Assembly: GCF_004764705.1 (NCBI RefSeq)
Contig: NZ_SHLX01000001.1
Span: forward strand, 728,869-792,868
Length of the DNA stretch: 64,000 nucleotides
Direction: 5' to 3'
DNA from: Paenibacillus cymbidii
Lineage (GTDB): Bacteria > Bacillota > Bacilli > Paenibacillales > NBRC-103111
How positions within the stretch are numbered: the first letter of the stretch is position 1; each line of letters begins with the position of its first letter. The translations under genes and the position numbers were made by a program. Shown here piece by piece: positions 9,245 through 18,387 of this stretch. The notes under the pieces were generated by a model. The model did not search any database. It saw only the letters and a program-made list of their open reading frames with translations, and was not told the DNA's origin.

Positions 9245-9271
9245 AACTTTTTGCGGCGATGCAACGTCTAA
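9245..9271 (+). promoter_or_regulatory. Putative ECF-sigma (autoregulatory) promoter
   Basis: AAC at 9245-9247, then exactly 17 nt, then CGTC at 9265-9268. This is the spacing and sequence of Bacillus ECF promoters (for example TGAAAC/CGTC types). It sits directly before the ECF sigma gene, as expected for autoregulation. The resulting leader would be very short. Confidence 0.4.
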
Positions 9272-9290
9272 ATGGGGGAGAGGTGAAATT

Positions 9291-9848
9291 ATGGCCATCG
9301 ACGTGGATTATAATTATTTGAAGACGATGACGAGCAGCAGCGATCACAAGGCGATCGTCGTGGACCTGATGACGACCTATGGGGAAGACGTGTGGAATTA
9401 CGCCTTCAGCATCGTGCGCAAGCGCGAGCAGGCCGACGATATAACGCAGGAAGTGTTTCTCAAAGTATTCCGCAACTTGTTTACATTCCGCAGCGAAGCG
9501 TCTGTGAAAACGTGGCTGCTTACGATAACGCGCAATGCGGCGTTCGATTATCGCAGGTCGGCGTTTTTGCGGCGGGTGACGCTCGTCGATACGATTCGGA
9601 CCAGCGCACGAACGGCGTCCGCCGAGCAGGAAACGATGGATAAGCTGACCATCGACGACATTTGGGAGCAAGTGCTGCAGTTGCCGGCGAAATACCGGGA
9701 AGTGCTGATTTTGTTCGGTCATCATCAATTGTCGATGAAGGAGATGGCGGATGTGCTCGGCATTCGCGAAGGAACGGTGCGGTCGCGGCTGCACCATGCG
9801 CGAATGAAAATGTTAAAACAGCAGGAGCGTGAACGTCTTGAGCCTTGA
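9291..9848 (+). CDS. ECF-type RNA polymerase sigma factor
   Basis: 185 residues. Region 2 is visible as YAFSIVRKREQADDITQEVFLKVFRNL with TWLLTITRNAAFDYRR (about residues 35-90). Region 4 is LPAKYREVLILFGHHQLSMKEMADVLGIREGTVRSRLHHARMKML (about residues 130-175). No region 1 or 3 is present, as in ECF factors of the SigV/SigX/SigM type. The ATG at 9291 follows GGGGGAGAGGTGAAATT. The next gene overlaps its end and encodes a one-pass membrane protein, the usual place of an anti-sigma factor. The stress signal is unknown. Confidence 0.85.
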   Translation: MAIDVDYNYLKTMTSSSDHKAIVVDLMTTYGEDVWNYAFSIVRKREQADDITQEVFLKVFRNLFTFRSEASVKTWLLTITRNAAFDYRRSAFLRRVTLVDTIRTSARTASAEQETMDKLTIDDIWEQVLQLPAKYREVLILFGHHQLSMKEMADVLGIREGTVRSRLHHARMKMLKQQERERLEP

Positions 9849-11121
9849 CGACAGCAGGTCGGAAGACCAATCGTTGCGGGAAGAGCTGGCGAAGCCGCCG
9901 TTTGCCGAAAAGTCGGTCGACGCCGAGCTGAAACGGCGGATCGGCGAAGCGATCGATCGTCGTCGTTCGCTGCCGAGACGCCGGCTGCCGCTGATCGGGT
10001 CTGCAGCGCTTGTCCTCATTGGCTTGCTCGTTATCGCACCGCGACTTAAGCAAGAAACGGTCAAGGTTCCGTTCGAGCAGGCGGCCGCAACGGAGCAACC
10101 GCTTGCCGCGCCAAGCGCAGCCGCCGTCTTCGAGCCGTTGCCGGCGCTGCCGGTCCGTTCGGTGCTGCTGCTCGGTCTGCGCACCGACCATACGGAGAAG
10201 GACAGCCGGCGCACGCTGGGTCAAACGGAATCCAGCACCTACCGCACGCTGCTGATCGCCGAACGCGGCGGCAAGCTGCTGACGGCGGCCGAAGGCGGAG
10301 GCATTCTGATGCCTTACGGCCAGCAGTTTTGGCGCATCGGCACGAAAACGAAAGAAACGAGCACCGACGTGCTTCACGCGTTAACGGCCGCGCCGGTGCG
10401 CGGGCAGGCGGAAGCGGCGGCGGATTGGCCGGCGGACGACCCGAACGAAGAAGTGAAGCACGAGGAGAAGCTGCTGTACGTCGGCAACAAGTACGTTTCG
10501 GTAGGGGAAAGCGATCAGGTGAAGCGGGGCAACACGACGTCCCGGACGGACACGGTGTGGACGAAGGAAATTCGCCAGCTGAACGCGGCGCGCTCCGCGG
10601 CAGCGGACGAGCCTCATGTGTCGCTGCGCGATATTTTTGGCGATTCGGCTGCGTCGGCGCTTGCCGTTATGGAGGGTTCGAGCGTGCTGACCGAGCTCGG
10701 CATGGAGACGGAAGTGAACGGCGACCACTGGGCGGTTGCCCGCAAGCGCGGCTCCTGGGAGCCGCAAGTAGCGGTAACCCAGCGCGCCGCCAGCAGCCGC
10801 GTATCTTCCTACGTGCTGGCCGATGTGAACTTGAAGCTGCCTTATTCCGTCGTTTCGTACGACGAGATGGACGTCGATTGGAAAGATGTGAAGGCAGCCC
10901 GCCCGGCGGCGGTGGATGCCATGACGTCTCCGGACCGCGACATGATCGCAATCGTGACGTCGGAGTATATTTTCGTCCATCCGTTTACGGACAACGGGGT
11001 TGCCACCGATATGTCGCTGCGCATCGATCTGAATCCGGGCGAAACGATGATTATGGCGCAATGGGCGACGGCCAAATATGCCGAGGATTGGATTGCCCAG
11101 GCAAGAGCAAATTTGCGTTAA
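9838..11121 (+). CDS. Single-pass membrane protein, probable anti-sigma factor or sensor
   Basis: 427 residues from a TTG at 9838, which sits 10 nt after AGGAG; a GTG at 9829 is also in frame but is too close to that site. The gene overlaps the sigma gene by 11 nt. The first ~45 residues are charged and cytoplasmic, followed by a basic stretch (RRRSLPRRRLP) and one membrane segment (LIGSAALVLIGLLVIAP). A large extracytoplasmic domain of ~370 residues follows, without a motif I recognise. This topology and gene position fit an anti-sigma factor that holds the ECF factor at the membrane. No zinc-binding HxxxCxxC anti-sigma motif is visible, so the role is inferred from context. Confidence 0.65.
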   Translation: MSLDDSRSEDQSLREELAKPPFAEKSVDAELKRRIGEAIDRRRSLPRRRLPLIGSAALVLIGLLVIAPRLKQETVKVPFEQAAATEQPLAAPSAAAVFEPLPALPVRSVLLLGLRTDHTEKDSRRTLGQTESSTYRTLLIAERGGKLLTAAEGGGILMPYGQQFWRIGTKTKETSTDVLHALTAAPVRGQAEAAADWPADDPNEEVKHEEKLLYVGNKYVSVGESDQVKRGNTTSRTDTVWTKEIRQLNAARSAAADEPHVSLRDIFGDSAASALAVMEGSSVLTELGMETEVNGDHWAVARKRGSWEPQVAVTQRAASSRVSSYVLADVNLKLPYSVVSYDEMDVDWKDVKAARPAAVDAMTSPDRDMIAIVTSEYIFVHPFTDNGVATDMSLRIDLNPGETMIMAQWATAKYAEDWIAQARANLR

Positions 11122-11195
11122 GACGTATGTTTGATGGCAGCTTCGATGACGAGCCGATCGCGAGAAAGGCACCGATGATCCCCGCAACAGACCGG

Positions 11196-11216
11196 CCCCA
11201 CTCCGTGGGGTTATTT
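11196..11216 (+). terminator. Possible rho-independent terminator
   Basis: CCCCAC (11196-11201), 3-nt loop, GTGGGG (11205-11210), then TTATTT. It lies 75 nt after the sigma/anti-sigma pair. Short stem, modest T run. Confidence 0.5.
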
Positions 11217-11235
11217 GCACTGCCCGGGATGAGGG

Positions 11236-11611
11236 CTACCGCAGCATTTTGACCAGAAACAGGTTCAGATCGTCGTCTGCCACGACTTGCTCGCCATATC
11301 GCACGTAGGCGTCGTTCCAGTAAATGCCGTTGCCGTCGGGGATATAACCGCGCTTGCCGTACAACACTTGCGCGGCCCCGTAATCGCTGAACAGACCGAC
11401 GCCGAGTCCGGCAATCGGCGAGCGTTCGCCAATCGTCGCTTCCGCCCGGTCCATCAGCATGCTGCCGGAGGTATTGCTCCGCCGGCTTCTCCCAGCCCTG
11501 CTGGCGGAATGCGGCGGATATCGTTTCGGCATCCGTTTCCCGCCACTGGCGAACGGCGATATTGCTGCTGTTGTTGTCGTACACATCAAATCCCTCCGCT
11601 TGTATTTTCAT
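11236..11611 (-). pseudogene. Decayed GNAT acetyltransferase (internal deletion plus frameshift)
   Basis: Two reading frames carry parts of one acetyltransferase. The first frame encodes a normal N terminus (MKIQAEGFDVYDNN, then VRQWRETDAETISAAFRQQGWEKPAEQYLRQ). Near 11463 the continuation (LMDRAEATIGERSPIAGLGV, DYGAAQVLYGKRGYIPDGNG, ending LFLVKML) switches to another frame. Comparing the two halves with the family layout, the central ~50-60 residues that carry the acetyl-CoA loop (Q/RxxGxG/A) are missing at the junction. So this is a deletion that also shifts the frame, not a simple sequencing error. The product would be inactive. I place the gene limits at the N-terminal ATG and the C-terminal stop. 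Confidence 0.75.
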
Positions 11612-11782
11612 TCCTTAATGATAAAGCGAAACCGGAATCATCGCCAGGGAAAAAACGACTTCAACCGGAGTCGGGTGCTATTTTTCGGCTTGTCTGCATA
11701 CATTGGCGACAGGGCAGTCTGTCCGGCGGTTTCGCCGTCCGGCCGGAATGCAGAAAGCGACCGTTCGGGAGGGAAACGGAAC

Positions 11783-14560
11783 ATGGATGCGAATCAGTGG
11801 CACAACCTGTCGGCGCAGGAGACGCTGCAGGCGCAGCAAGTGGCGGCCGAGACGGGGCTGTCGCAGGCGGAGGCGATCGCCAGGCGCGAGAAGAACGGGC
11901 GCAACGAGCTGTCGGACGGGCAATCCGTCTCGCCGCTTGTGCTTCTGCTCAATCAGTTCAAAGATTTTATGGTGCTTGTTCTGGCGGGGGCGACGCTGGT
12001 CTCCGGCCTGCTCGGCGAATACCTGGACGCGATTACGATTATTGCCATCATCGTCATGAACGGCATTCTCGGCTTCGTCCAGGAATTTCGCGCGGAGCGG
12101 TCGCTGCGCGCCTTGAAGGAACTGTCCGCACCATCGGCCAAGGTGGTGCGGGACGGCGCCGTGCAGCAGGTGCCTGCCAAAGAGCTGGTTCCCGGCGATA
12201 TCGTGCTGCTGGAGAGCGGCGACCGGGTGCCGGCGGACATTCGCTGGATCGAAACGAACGGCGTGTATGCGGAAGAATCGGCGCTCACCGGCGAGTCGGT
12301 GCCGGTCAGCAAACATACGCAGCCGCTGGCGGGCGCCGATCTTCCCGCCGGCGACCAGCGCAATCTCGGATTCATGGGCACGATGGTGACGCGCGGCACC
12401 GGCAAAGGCGTGGTCGTGCGCACCGGGATGAGCACGGAAATGGGCAAAATCGCCGGCCTGATCCAAAGCGCCGAAGCGATGGAAACGCCGCTGCAGCACC
12501 GGCTGGAGCAGCTTGGCAAAACGCTTATCGTCGTGGCGCTCGGCCTGACGGTGATGGTTGTCGTCGCCGGCATTCTGCACGGGCAGCAGCCGTACGGCAT
12601 GTTCCTCGCCGGCGTCAGTTTGGCCGTCGCCGCTATCCCCGAAGGGCTGCCGGCAATCGTCACGATCGCGCTGGCGCTGGGCGTGCAGCGGATGATCCGG
12701 CGCAATGCGATCGTGCGCAAGCTGCCATCGGTGGAAACGCTTGGCTGCGCATCGGTAATCTGTTCCGACAAGACGGGAACGCTGACGCAAAATAAAATGA
12801 CGGTGACCCACGTGTGGGTAGGCGGCGATTTGCTCGAGGTAACCGGCGAAGGGCATGAGCCGACCGGCGCCATGCTGCTGGAGGGCAAAGCCGTCGAGCC
12901 GCGCACCCAGCCGATGCTGCGCAAGATGCTGCATATTTCGGTGCTGTGCAACAATGCGTCGCTGACGCAGTCGGTGCCCGAAGCGGGGAAGAAGAAGGCG
13001 AAGGAGCCGGCCAAGCCGGTGTGGAGCATCGCCGGAGACCCGACGGAAGGGGCGCTGGTCGTGCTCGGCGCCAAGGCCGGCATCAGCCGGCAGTCGCTCG
13101 AGCCGCATTATGCGCGCAAAGCGGAGTTCCCGTTCGATTCGGAAAGAAAACGCATGTCGGTCGTCGCATCGCAGCCGGGAGGCGCGATCATCTGTACGAA
13201 AGGCGCGCCGGACGTGCTGCTGCCGCTCTGCAGCTATATCCTTTGGGACGACAAGGTGATCCCGTTTACGAACACGCTGCGGCAGAAGGTGATGGCCGCA
13301 AGCGAAGGCATGGCGAAAGCGGCGCTGCGCGTGCTCGGCTTCGCTTATCGCGACGCCAAGCCGGGAGAGTCGCTCGACGACGAGGAGACGGCGGAATCGC
13401 AGCTCGTGTTCGTCGGCCTTGCCGGCATGATCGACCCGCCGCGCAAGGAAGTGCGCGAAGCGATCGCCACTTGCAAAAAGGCCGGCATCCGCACGGTCAT
13501 GATTACCGGCGACCATCAGGCGACGGCGGAAGCGATCGCCAGGCAGCTCGGCATGCTGCCTCCGGGAGCGCAATCGATGACCGGACGGCAGCTGGCCGCT
13601 ATGGACGACGCCGAGCTCGACGCGGCGGTCGACAACGTGTACGTGTACGCCCGCGTTTCGCCGGAACACAAGCTGCGCATCGTCAAGTCGCTGCAGCGCG
13701 GCGGCCATGTGGTGGCGATGACGGGGGACGGCGTCAACGACGCGCCGGCGATCAAGGCGGCCGACATCGGCATCGCGATGGGCATCAGCGGCACCGACGT
13801 GTCGAAGGAGGCGTCGGCGCTTGTGCTCGGCGACGACAATTTCGCCACGATCGTTGCGGCGATCGAGGAAGGGCGCGGCATTTACGAAAACATTCGCAAG
13901 TTCATCCGCTATTTGCTCGCTTCGAATGTCGGCGAAATTTTGACGATGTTCCTTGCGATGATGATGGGGCTGCCGCTGCCGCTCGTGCCGATTCAAATCC
14001 TTTGGGTAAACCTGGTAACGGACGGCTTGCCGGCGATGGCGCTCGGCGTCGACCAGGCGGAGAAAGATTTGATGCAGCACAAGCCGCGCTCGTCGAAGGA
14101 AAACATTTTCGCCCGCCGGCTCGGCTGGAAAATCATCAGCCGCGGCATACTGATCGGCATCTGCACGCTGGCGCCGTTCTGCCTGGTGCTTTATCGCGGT
14201 CCGGACACGGCCGACACGCTCGTCAAGGCGCAAACGATCGCGTTCGCAACACTCGTCATGGCGCAGCTCATCCACGTGTTCGACTGCCGCAGCTCGCGTT
14301 CGATTTTCCACCGCAACCCGCTGCAGAACCGCTACCTGGTGCTGGCCGTGCTGTCATCGCTAGTGCTGATGCTGGTCGTCATGTATGTCGAGCCGCTGCG
14401 AACAATTTTCAAGACGGTGCCGCTGAACTGGAAGGAATGGATCGTTGTGCTCGTATTCGCCGGCATTCCGACCTTCCTGATGGGTTTCGGCAGCGTGATG
14501 CACAAGCCCAAACCAACGGCGAAGAAGCTCGGCTACGGATCGCGGACGCTGGTCAAGTAA
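11783..14560 (+). CDS. Calcium-transporting P-type (type IIA) ATPase
   Basis: 925 residues. It probably exports Ca2+ across the membrane at the cost of ATP. Features in order: N-terminal cation-ATPase region; [11 protein letters not shown] (actuator TGES loop); the [19 protein letters not shown] membrane helix typical of SERCA/PacL; phosphorylation motif [14 protein letters not shown] with catalytic Asp near residue 329; the nucleotide domain with [42 protein letters not shown]; and C-terminal helices with [13 protein letters not shown]. The ATG at 11783 follows GGGAGGG and begins just before conserved sequence; the frame is open further upstream without support. A large insertion-free length agrees with bacterial SERCA-like pumps. 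Confidence 0.9.
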   Translation: MDANQWHNLSAQETLQAQQVAAETGLSQAEAIARREKNGRNELSDGQSVSPLVLLLNQFKDFMVLVLAGATLVSGLLGEYLDAITIIAIIVMNGILGFVQEFRAERSLRALKELSAPSAKVVRDGAVQQVPAKELVPGDIVLLESGDRVPADIRWIETNGVYAEESALTGESVPVSKHTQPLAGADLPAGDQRNLGFMGTMVTRGTGKGVVVRTGMSTEMGKIAGLIQSAEAMETPLQHRLEQLGKTLIVVALGLTVMVVVAGILHGQQPYGMFLAGVSLAVAAIPEGLPAIVTIALALGVQRMIRRNAIVRKLPSVETLGCASVICSDKTGTLTQNKMTVTHVWVGGDLLEVTGEGHEPTGAMLLEGKAVEPRTQPMLRKMLHISVLCNNASLTQSVPEAGKKKAKEPAKPVWSIAGDPTEGALVVLGAKAGISRQSLEPHYARKAEFPFDSERKRMSVVASQPGGAIICTKGAPDVLLPLCSYILWDDKVIPFTNTLRQKVMAASEGMAKAALRVLGFAYRDAKPGESLDDEETAESQLVFVGLAGMIDPPRKEVREAIATCKKAGIRTVMITGDHQATAEAIARQLGMLPPGAQSMTGRQLAAMDDAELDAAVDNVYVYARVSPEHKLRIVKSLQRGGHVVAMTGDGVNDAPAIKAADIGIAMGISGTDVSKEASALVLGDDNFATIVAAIEEGRGIYENIRKFIRYLLASNVGEILTMFLAMMMGLPLPLVPIQILWVNLVTDGLPAMALGVDQAEKDLMQHKPRSSKENIFARRLGWKIISRGILIGICTLAPFCLVLYRGPDTADTLVKAQTIAFATLVMAQLIHVFDCRSSRSIFHRNPLQNRYLVLAVLSSLVLMLVVMYVEPLRTIFKTVPLNWKEWIVVLVFAGIPTFLMGFGSVMHKPKPTAKKLGYGSRTLVK

Positions 14561-14635
14561 GCGGGAGATGGCGCAGTGGGGCGCGGATCGTGTAAACTGG
14601 GATATATCCCTGTTCGCGAAAGGAGACCGCCAGAC

Positions 14636-14914
14636 ATGTGCCGCAGCATCAAAGTGCTGTACAACTTCGACCCTCCGGCCACCGACAACGAGGTCCGGGC
14701 GGCGTCGCTGCAGTTCGTGCGCAAGCTGTCCGGCTTTCAATCGCCGTCGAAGGCGAATGAAGCGGCGTTTCACCAAGCCGTCGAAGAAGTGGCCGCAGCG
14801 GCCCGCAAGCTGCTGGACTCGCTCGTGACGAATGCCGAGCCGCGCAACCGCGACGTCGAAATCGCCAGGGCCAAGGCGAGGAATGTGCAACGATTCGGAA
14901 CGGTCAAACGATAA
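14636..14914 (+). CDS. DUF2277 family protein
   Basis: 92 residues starting MCRSIKVLYNFDPPATDNEV, the conserved N terminus of DUF2277, with LQFVRKLSGFQSPS and AFHQAVEEVAAAARKLL following. Function is not known. The start is chosen from this conserved MCRSIK and the AAAGGAGA site about 12 nt upstream. It lies 75 nt after the P-ATPase and is closed by a strong terminator. Confidence 0.85.
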   Translation: MCRSIKVLYNFDPPATDNEVRAASLQFVRKLSGFQSPSKANEAAFHQAVEEVAAAARKLLDSLVTNAEPRNRDVEIARAKARNVQRFGTVKR

Positions 14915-14931
14915 TCTCAACTTGGTTTGAG

Positions 14932-14992
14932 CCGCAATGCCGCAGTGCCGCTTCTGCCCGAACGGGCGAGGACGGCATTGCGGTTTTTTTTT
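14932..14992 (+). terminator. Rho-independent terminator with nested hairpin
   Basis: CCGCAATGCCG (14932-14942) pairs perfectly with CGGCATTGCGG (14973-14983), followed by nine T. The 30-nt loop contains a second small hairpin (GCCCGAACGGGC). Confidence 0.9.
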
Positions 14993-15061
14993 GCCCATGT
15001 GCCGTCGATGACCGGAGCCGTTTACACAACTGCTTAACGAAAGATCAGGAAACACAATAGA

Positions 15062-15096
15062 AGGCAATAGTTCCCGCGGAGCCGATTGCCTATAAT
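15062..15096 (+). promoter_or_regulatory. Putative promoter with inverted-repeat operator
   Basis: TATAAT at 15091-15096 overlaps the right arm of an inverted repeat, AGGCAAT (15062-15068) and ATTGCCT (15085-15091), separated by 16 nt. The -35 region is poor, which fits a regulated promoter. It precedes the decayed glycoside hydrolase by about 110 nt. Confidence 0.4.
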
Positions 15097-15206
15097 GAAG
15101 TTGCTTTGCGAATGGCAGGCGGAAAGGGGGCTTGTCCCAAGGCATCGGGGCCGAATGGCAGACGATGGTTTTCAAAAAGGCATTCGAATCGAAGGAGGAA
15201 TGTAAC

Positions 15207-17522
15207 GTGCAAGTGGGCTTAACAAGGTTCGGTCTGAAACCGGTATGGCTGCTGGTCGGCGTGTTCGTCTTATGCCTGGCGGGAGTATGGTTCGGCTCGC
15301 TTCCGGCGCATGCGGCGGAAGTGCTGCTCTCGCAAGGCAAATCGGTGGCGGTGAGCTCGAATCAGGGCTCCAATCCGCCCGGCAATGCCAACGACGGCGA
15401 ATTGACCGGGACGCGCTGGTCGGCTGTCGGCCCGACGTATCCGCAAACACCGTAACGGGTGCGAGCACCGGCTGGGCAAGCGCTTATGAGTTCCAGGTAT
15501 ACGGTTCGGGAGGCGACGCTACGGCACTACGTACTATTTTGCGATGAAGACGAGCGACGAGCAGCCGAATGAATCGGCGCTCTCCAATGTGGCCAGCGGC
15601 ACGACGTCGGGGGCGGTCGCGCAGAAGATGACGCTGACGCCGTCGATGCTGGTGAACGAAATCGCTCACGAGAACGCCGGCACGCTGATCGACGAGCAGA
15701 CGCTGGCGGGCGATCCGATGAACGGAACCGGCGGCGCTCCGACGACAGGCTGGTACCTGTTCGGCAAAAAGTACGCCGCCCCGCACGAAACCGAAAGCTG
15801 GTGGCTGCCGGCTTCCGCTTTCCTCGATTTTGGCGCCAAGTATCATATTACGAAAGTGTACTTCTACGATACGAACGGATCGGCAACGAATGCGTTTACC
15901 GTTTCCACCGGCGAGCCGTTCAATTGGACGGCGGCGTTCACCGACAACCTCGTCGGCAACAACCTGTGGAAAAACAACAACGTCAATGCGGATACGCGCT
16001 ACTTGCGATTTACGTTCGCCAATGCCGGGGCGATCGTCAAGGAAGTGGTTGTTTACGGCTATCCGATCGAAGAACCGCCCGCTCCGCCGACGCCGGTCGG
16101 CACGACCCGGCCGGTGATGGAGGAGTTTATGGGGATGAACGCGTTTTTTGACGATACGCTCGATCCCGGCGATTCCCTCGACGTGCTGAAGGTCATCCGC
16201 GAATACCACAACTGGGACTGGGAAGCCGATCTGGCGAACACGTATCCGAACGACCTGAACAGCTTCAATCCGTCCAGTTCGGGGGCCGATTTTGACACGT
16301 ATTATACCGATATGATCAACGCCGGGTATTTCGTCAGCCCCGCCCACAAGGCGACCCCCGGCTGGATGACGAACTGGCTCGGCACGAACGATTACAATAC
16401 GCCCTGGGTCGTGCCGACCGGTCAAAGCGCCACCAACCCGGCTTCTTACGCCTCGCGCGCGGATCATTTGTTCCAGTTCGTCGCCCGTTACGGCAGCACC
16501 GCCGTGGCCGACGGCAAACTGAAGCTCGACGCCGGCCAACCGCGAGTCAGCGGTCTGGACGCGTTCATTACGTCGAGGACTGGAACGAGGAAAACGGCGA
16601 TTGGGGCGACCGCAAAGCGTATTGGGCGCCTTACGAATACGCGGCGATGCTGAGCGCCGACTACGACGGCCATAACGGCACGATGGGCAACACGTTCGGG
16701 ATGAAGACGGCCGATCCGAACGTCACCGTCGTGATGGGCGGGCTTGCCGGCTACCGGCTCGATTATTTGCAGGCGATGAAAGTATGGACCGACTACAACC
16801 GCAGCGACGGCTCCTTCCCGGCGGACGTGCTCAATTTCCACACGTACTGTACGAGCGGTACGAAGGGCATCAGTCCGGAGGCATGCGGGATGAAGGAAGC
16901 GGCCGAGGAGCTTGTTGCGTACCGCAACGTCAACTTGCCGGGCAAATCGATCTGGGTGTCGGAATTCGGCTACGATACGCATCCGTCCTCGACCCAAGGA
17001 GCGCCGACGATCGGCGCGAAGACGAACAAGGACGTGCAGGCGGATTGGCTCGTCCGCTCGTATTTGGCGCTGGCCGCCTCCGGCATCGACCGCTCGATGA
17101 TGTACATGCTGCGCGACGCCGGCACGTCGAGCCAGAAGTATTCGACCTCCGGCATGGTCGGGCCGAAAAACGACTGGACGAAAAAACCGTCCTGGTATTA
17201 TGTGTACACGATGCGGAATGCGTTAACCGGCATGAAGTATGTCGGCGAACAGGCGTCAGGCAACGCCAATGTGTGGATTTACAAATTCAAAAGCGCGACG
17301 AGCAATGAAGGCGTGTATGTCGTTTGGTGCCACACGGCTAACGGAACGACGGTAAGCGGCTATTCGCTCAGCCTGGGAGGAAGCCCCACGAGGGCAACGC
17401 AAATCGCGCTGGCGAACAACGACACCGACGGCGTCTCCAGCAGCCTGACGATCCGGAACGGCGCCGTGACGATCAACGTCAGCGAAACGCCGCTGTTTGT
17501 TAAGGTGAATCAGATGCCGTAA
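15207..17522 (+). pseudogene. Decayed secreted glycoside hydrolase (discoidin - FN3 - catalytic domain)
   Basis: Starts at GTG 15207 after AAGGAGG. Pieces of one secreted protein occur in successive frames. First come a signal peptide (PVWLLVGVFVLCLAGVWFG, cut near AHAAE) and the start of an F5/8 type C-like module, which stops at 15455. Next is the end of such a module (ASTGWASAYEFQVYG). The third frame (from ~15523) holds the end of a fibronectin III domain (TTYYFAMKTSDEQPNESALS) and the first half of a TIM-barrel hydrolase. Near 16561 one base is missing, and the frame then continues HYVEDWNEENGDWGDRKAYW to the end at 17522. The Glu of EDWNEEN and the Glu of WVSEFGYD look like the acid/base and nucleophile of a clan GH-A enzyme. 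Lost segments in the first two modules indicate true decay. Confidence 0.75.
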
Positions 17523-17844
17523 GGGGAAAAGGGCAGGCGGGGCGGCGCGGTAGCCAGGCGATGGGCCTTGGTGGCCGCTCTCCGGCAAATAGGCCATGAA
17601 AAATGGCCTATTTGCCGGGTTTCGCCTGCTGCGGCGAAAATAGCCAGTGAAAACACTGGCTATTGTGACCCAACAGCCCCGAATTTGGATTTTTCCGCGA
17701 AATAGCCAGCGATTTCACTGGCTATTTTGTTATGGGGAGCCATTTTGGGCGCAATAGCCAATGAAACATGGCTTAATATTAACGCTATGGCGATCGTCTC
17801 CGATTTAGGCTATAATGGCGAGTACTTACGGGGGAGGGTCGTTC
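17523..17844 (+). repeat. Four-hairpin element, copy A (hairpins 17587-17778)
   Basis: Four AT-flanked hairpins: 17587-17613 (AAATAGGCCA/TGGCCTATTT), 17639-17664 (AATAGCCAGTG/CACTGGCTATT), 17700-17727 (AAATAGCCAG/CTGGCTATTT) and 17753-17778 (AATAGCCA/TGGCTTAAT). Start-to-start spacing is 52, 61 and 53 bp. The same series with nearly the same spacing occurs at 36558-36751 and 50938-51130. Flanking A and T runs could let single hairpins act as weak bidirectional terminators. The interval holds no gene apart from this element. Confidence 0.85.
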
Positions 17845-18312
17845 ATGAGCCTGGCTATCATTTCGCTGCGGCAGGAGAACGCCGCTTCGGTCGCGCGGCT
17901 GCTTGCCGGTTATTGGACCGATGCAGCCGACGAAGAGGCGGAAAAGCAATTGACGCGCAGCCAGTTGGAGGATGCGGAAGGCGCTTTGTTCCGGTTGCTC
18001 CGGAACGAAACGGCACAATGCTTTGTAGCCAAGCTGGAGCAAGAGTTTGTCGGGTTTATGATGCTCGCGTGGAGCTTTTCGTCAAAAGGGGGACCCGTGC
18101 TTCGGGTGGAAGCGCTATACACTTCGCCCCGGCACCGGAACGGCGGTATCGGCAGGCAGTTGATGGAGCACGCGTTCGCCATTGCCAAGTTGAAAGGAGC
18201 ATGCCGGCTGCAGCTGGAGACGGATGAAGACAATGCAACTGCGCGCGCGTTGTACGAAAGGCTGGGGTTCGAGCTGCTCGCAGGCAAACGGGTCTATATG
18301 GCTTTCCTTTGA
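17845..18312 (+). CDS. GNAT family N-acetyltransferase
   Basis: 155 residues. Transfers an acetyl group from acetyl-CoA to an unknown amine. The acetyl-CoA-binding segment is VEALYTSPRHRNGGIGRQLM (about residues 90-110) with the RxxGxG-type loop, followed by ETDEDNATARALYERLGFE near the C terminus, both classic GNAT motifs. The ATG at 17845 follows GGGGAGGG. It stands alone between the four-hairpin element and a bidirectional terminator. Substrate cannot be told. Confidence 0.85.
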   Translation: MSLAIISLRQENAASVARLLAGYWTDAADEEAEKQLTRSQLEDAEGALFRLLRNETAQCFVAKLEQEFVGFMMLAWSFSSKGGPVLRVEALYTSPRHRNGGIGRQLMEHAFAIAKLKGACRLQLETDEDNATARALYERLGFELLAGKRVYMAFL

Positions 18313-18338
18313 CAAACGATCTTTGCCAAACCGGAACG

Positions 18339-18382
18339 AAACCCTTCTTCGCCGTTCGCAAGAGCGGCGGGGAAGGGTTTTG
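18339..18382. terminator. Bidirectional rho-independent terminator
   Basis: AAACCCTTCTTCGCCG (18339-18354) pairs with CGGCGGGGAAGGGTTT (18365-18380) with minor mismatches. It lies between the converging GNAT and LacI genes and is preceded and followed by A/T residues. Confidence 0.75.
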
Positions 18383-18387
18383 TCAGT

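Noticed and set aside
11459..11782. N-terminal extension of the P-type ATPase frame
   Set aside because: The extension overlaps the antisense acetyltransferase remnant, has no ribosome binding site, and the ATG at 11783 with GGGAGGG begins at the conserved N terminus.
16500..16660. Programmed frameshift to join the two halves of the secreted glycoside hydrolase
   Set aside because: No slippery sequence or stimulating structure is seen at the junction, and other parts of the same gene are deleted, so decay is the simpler reading.
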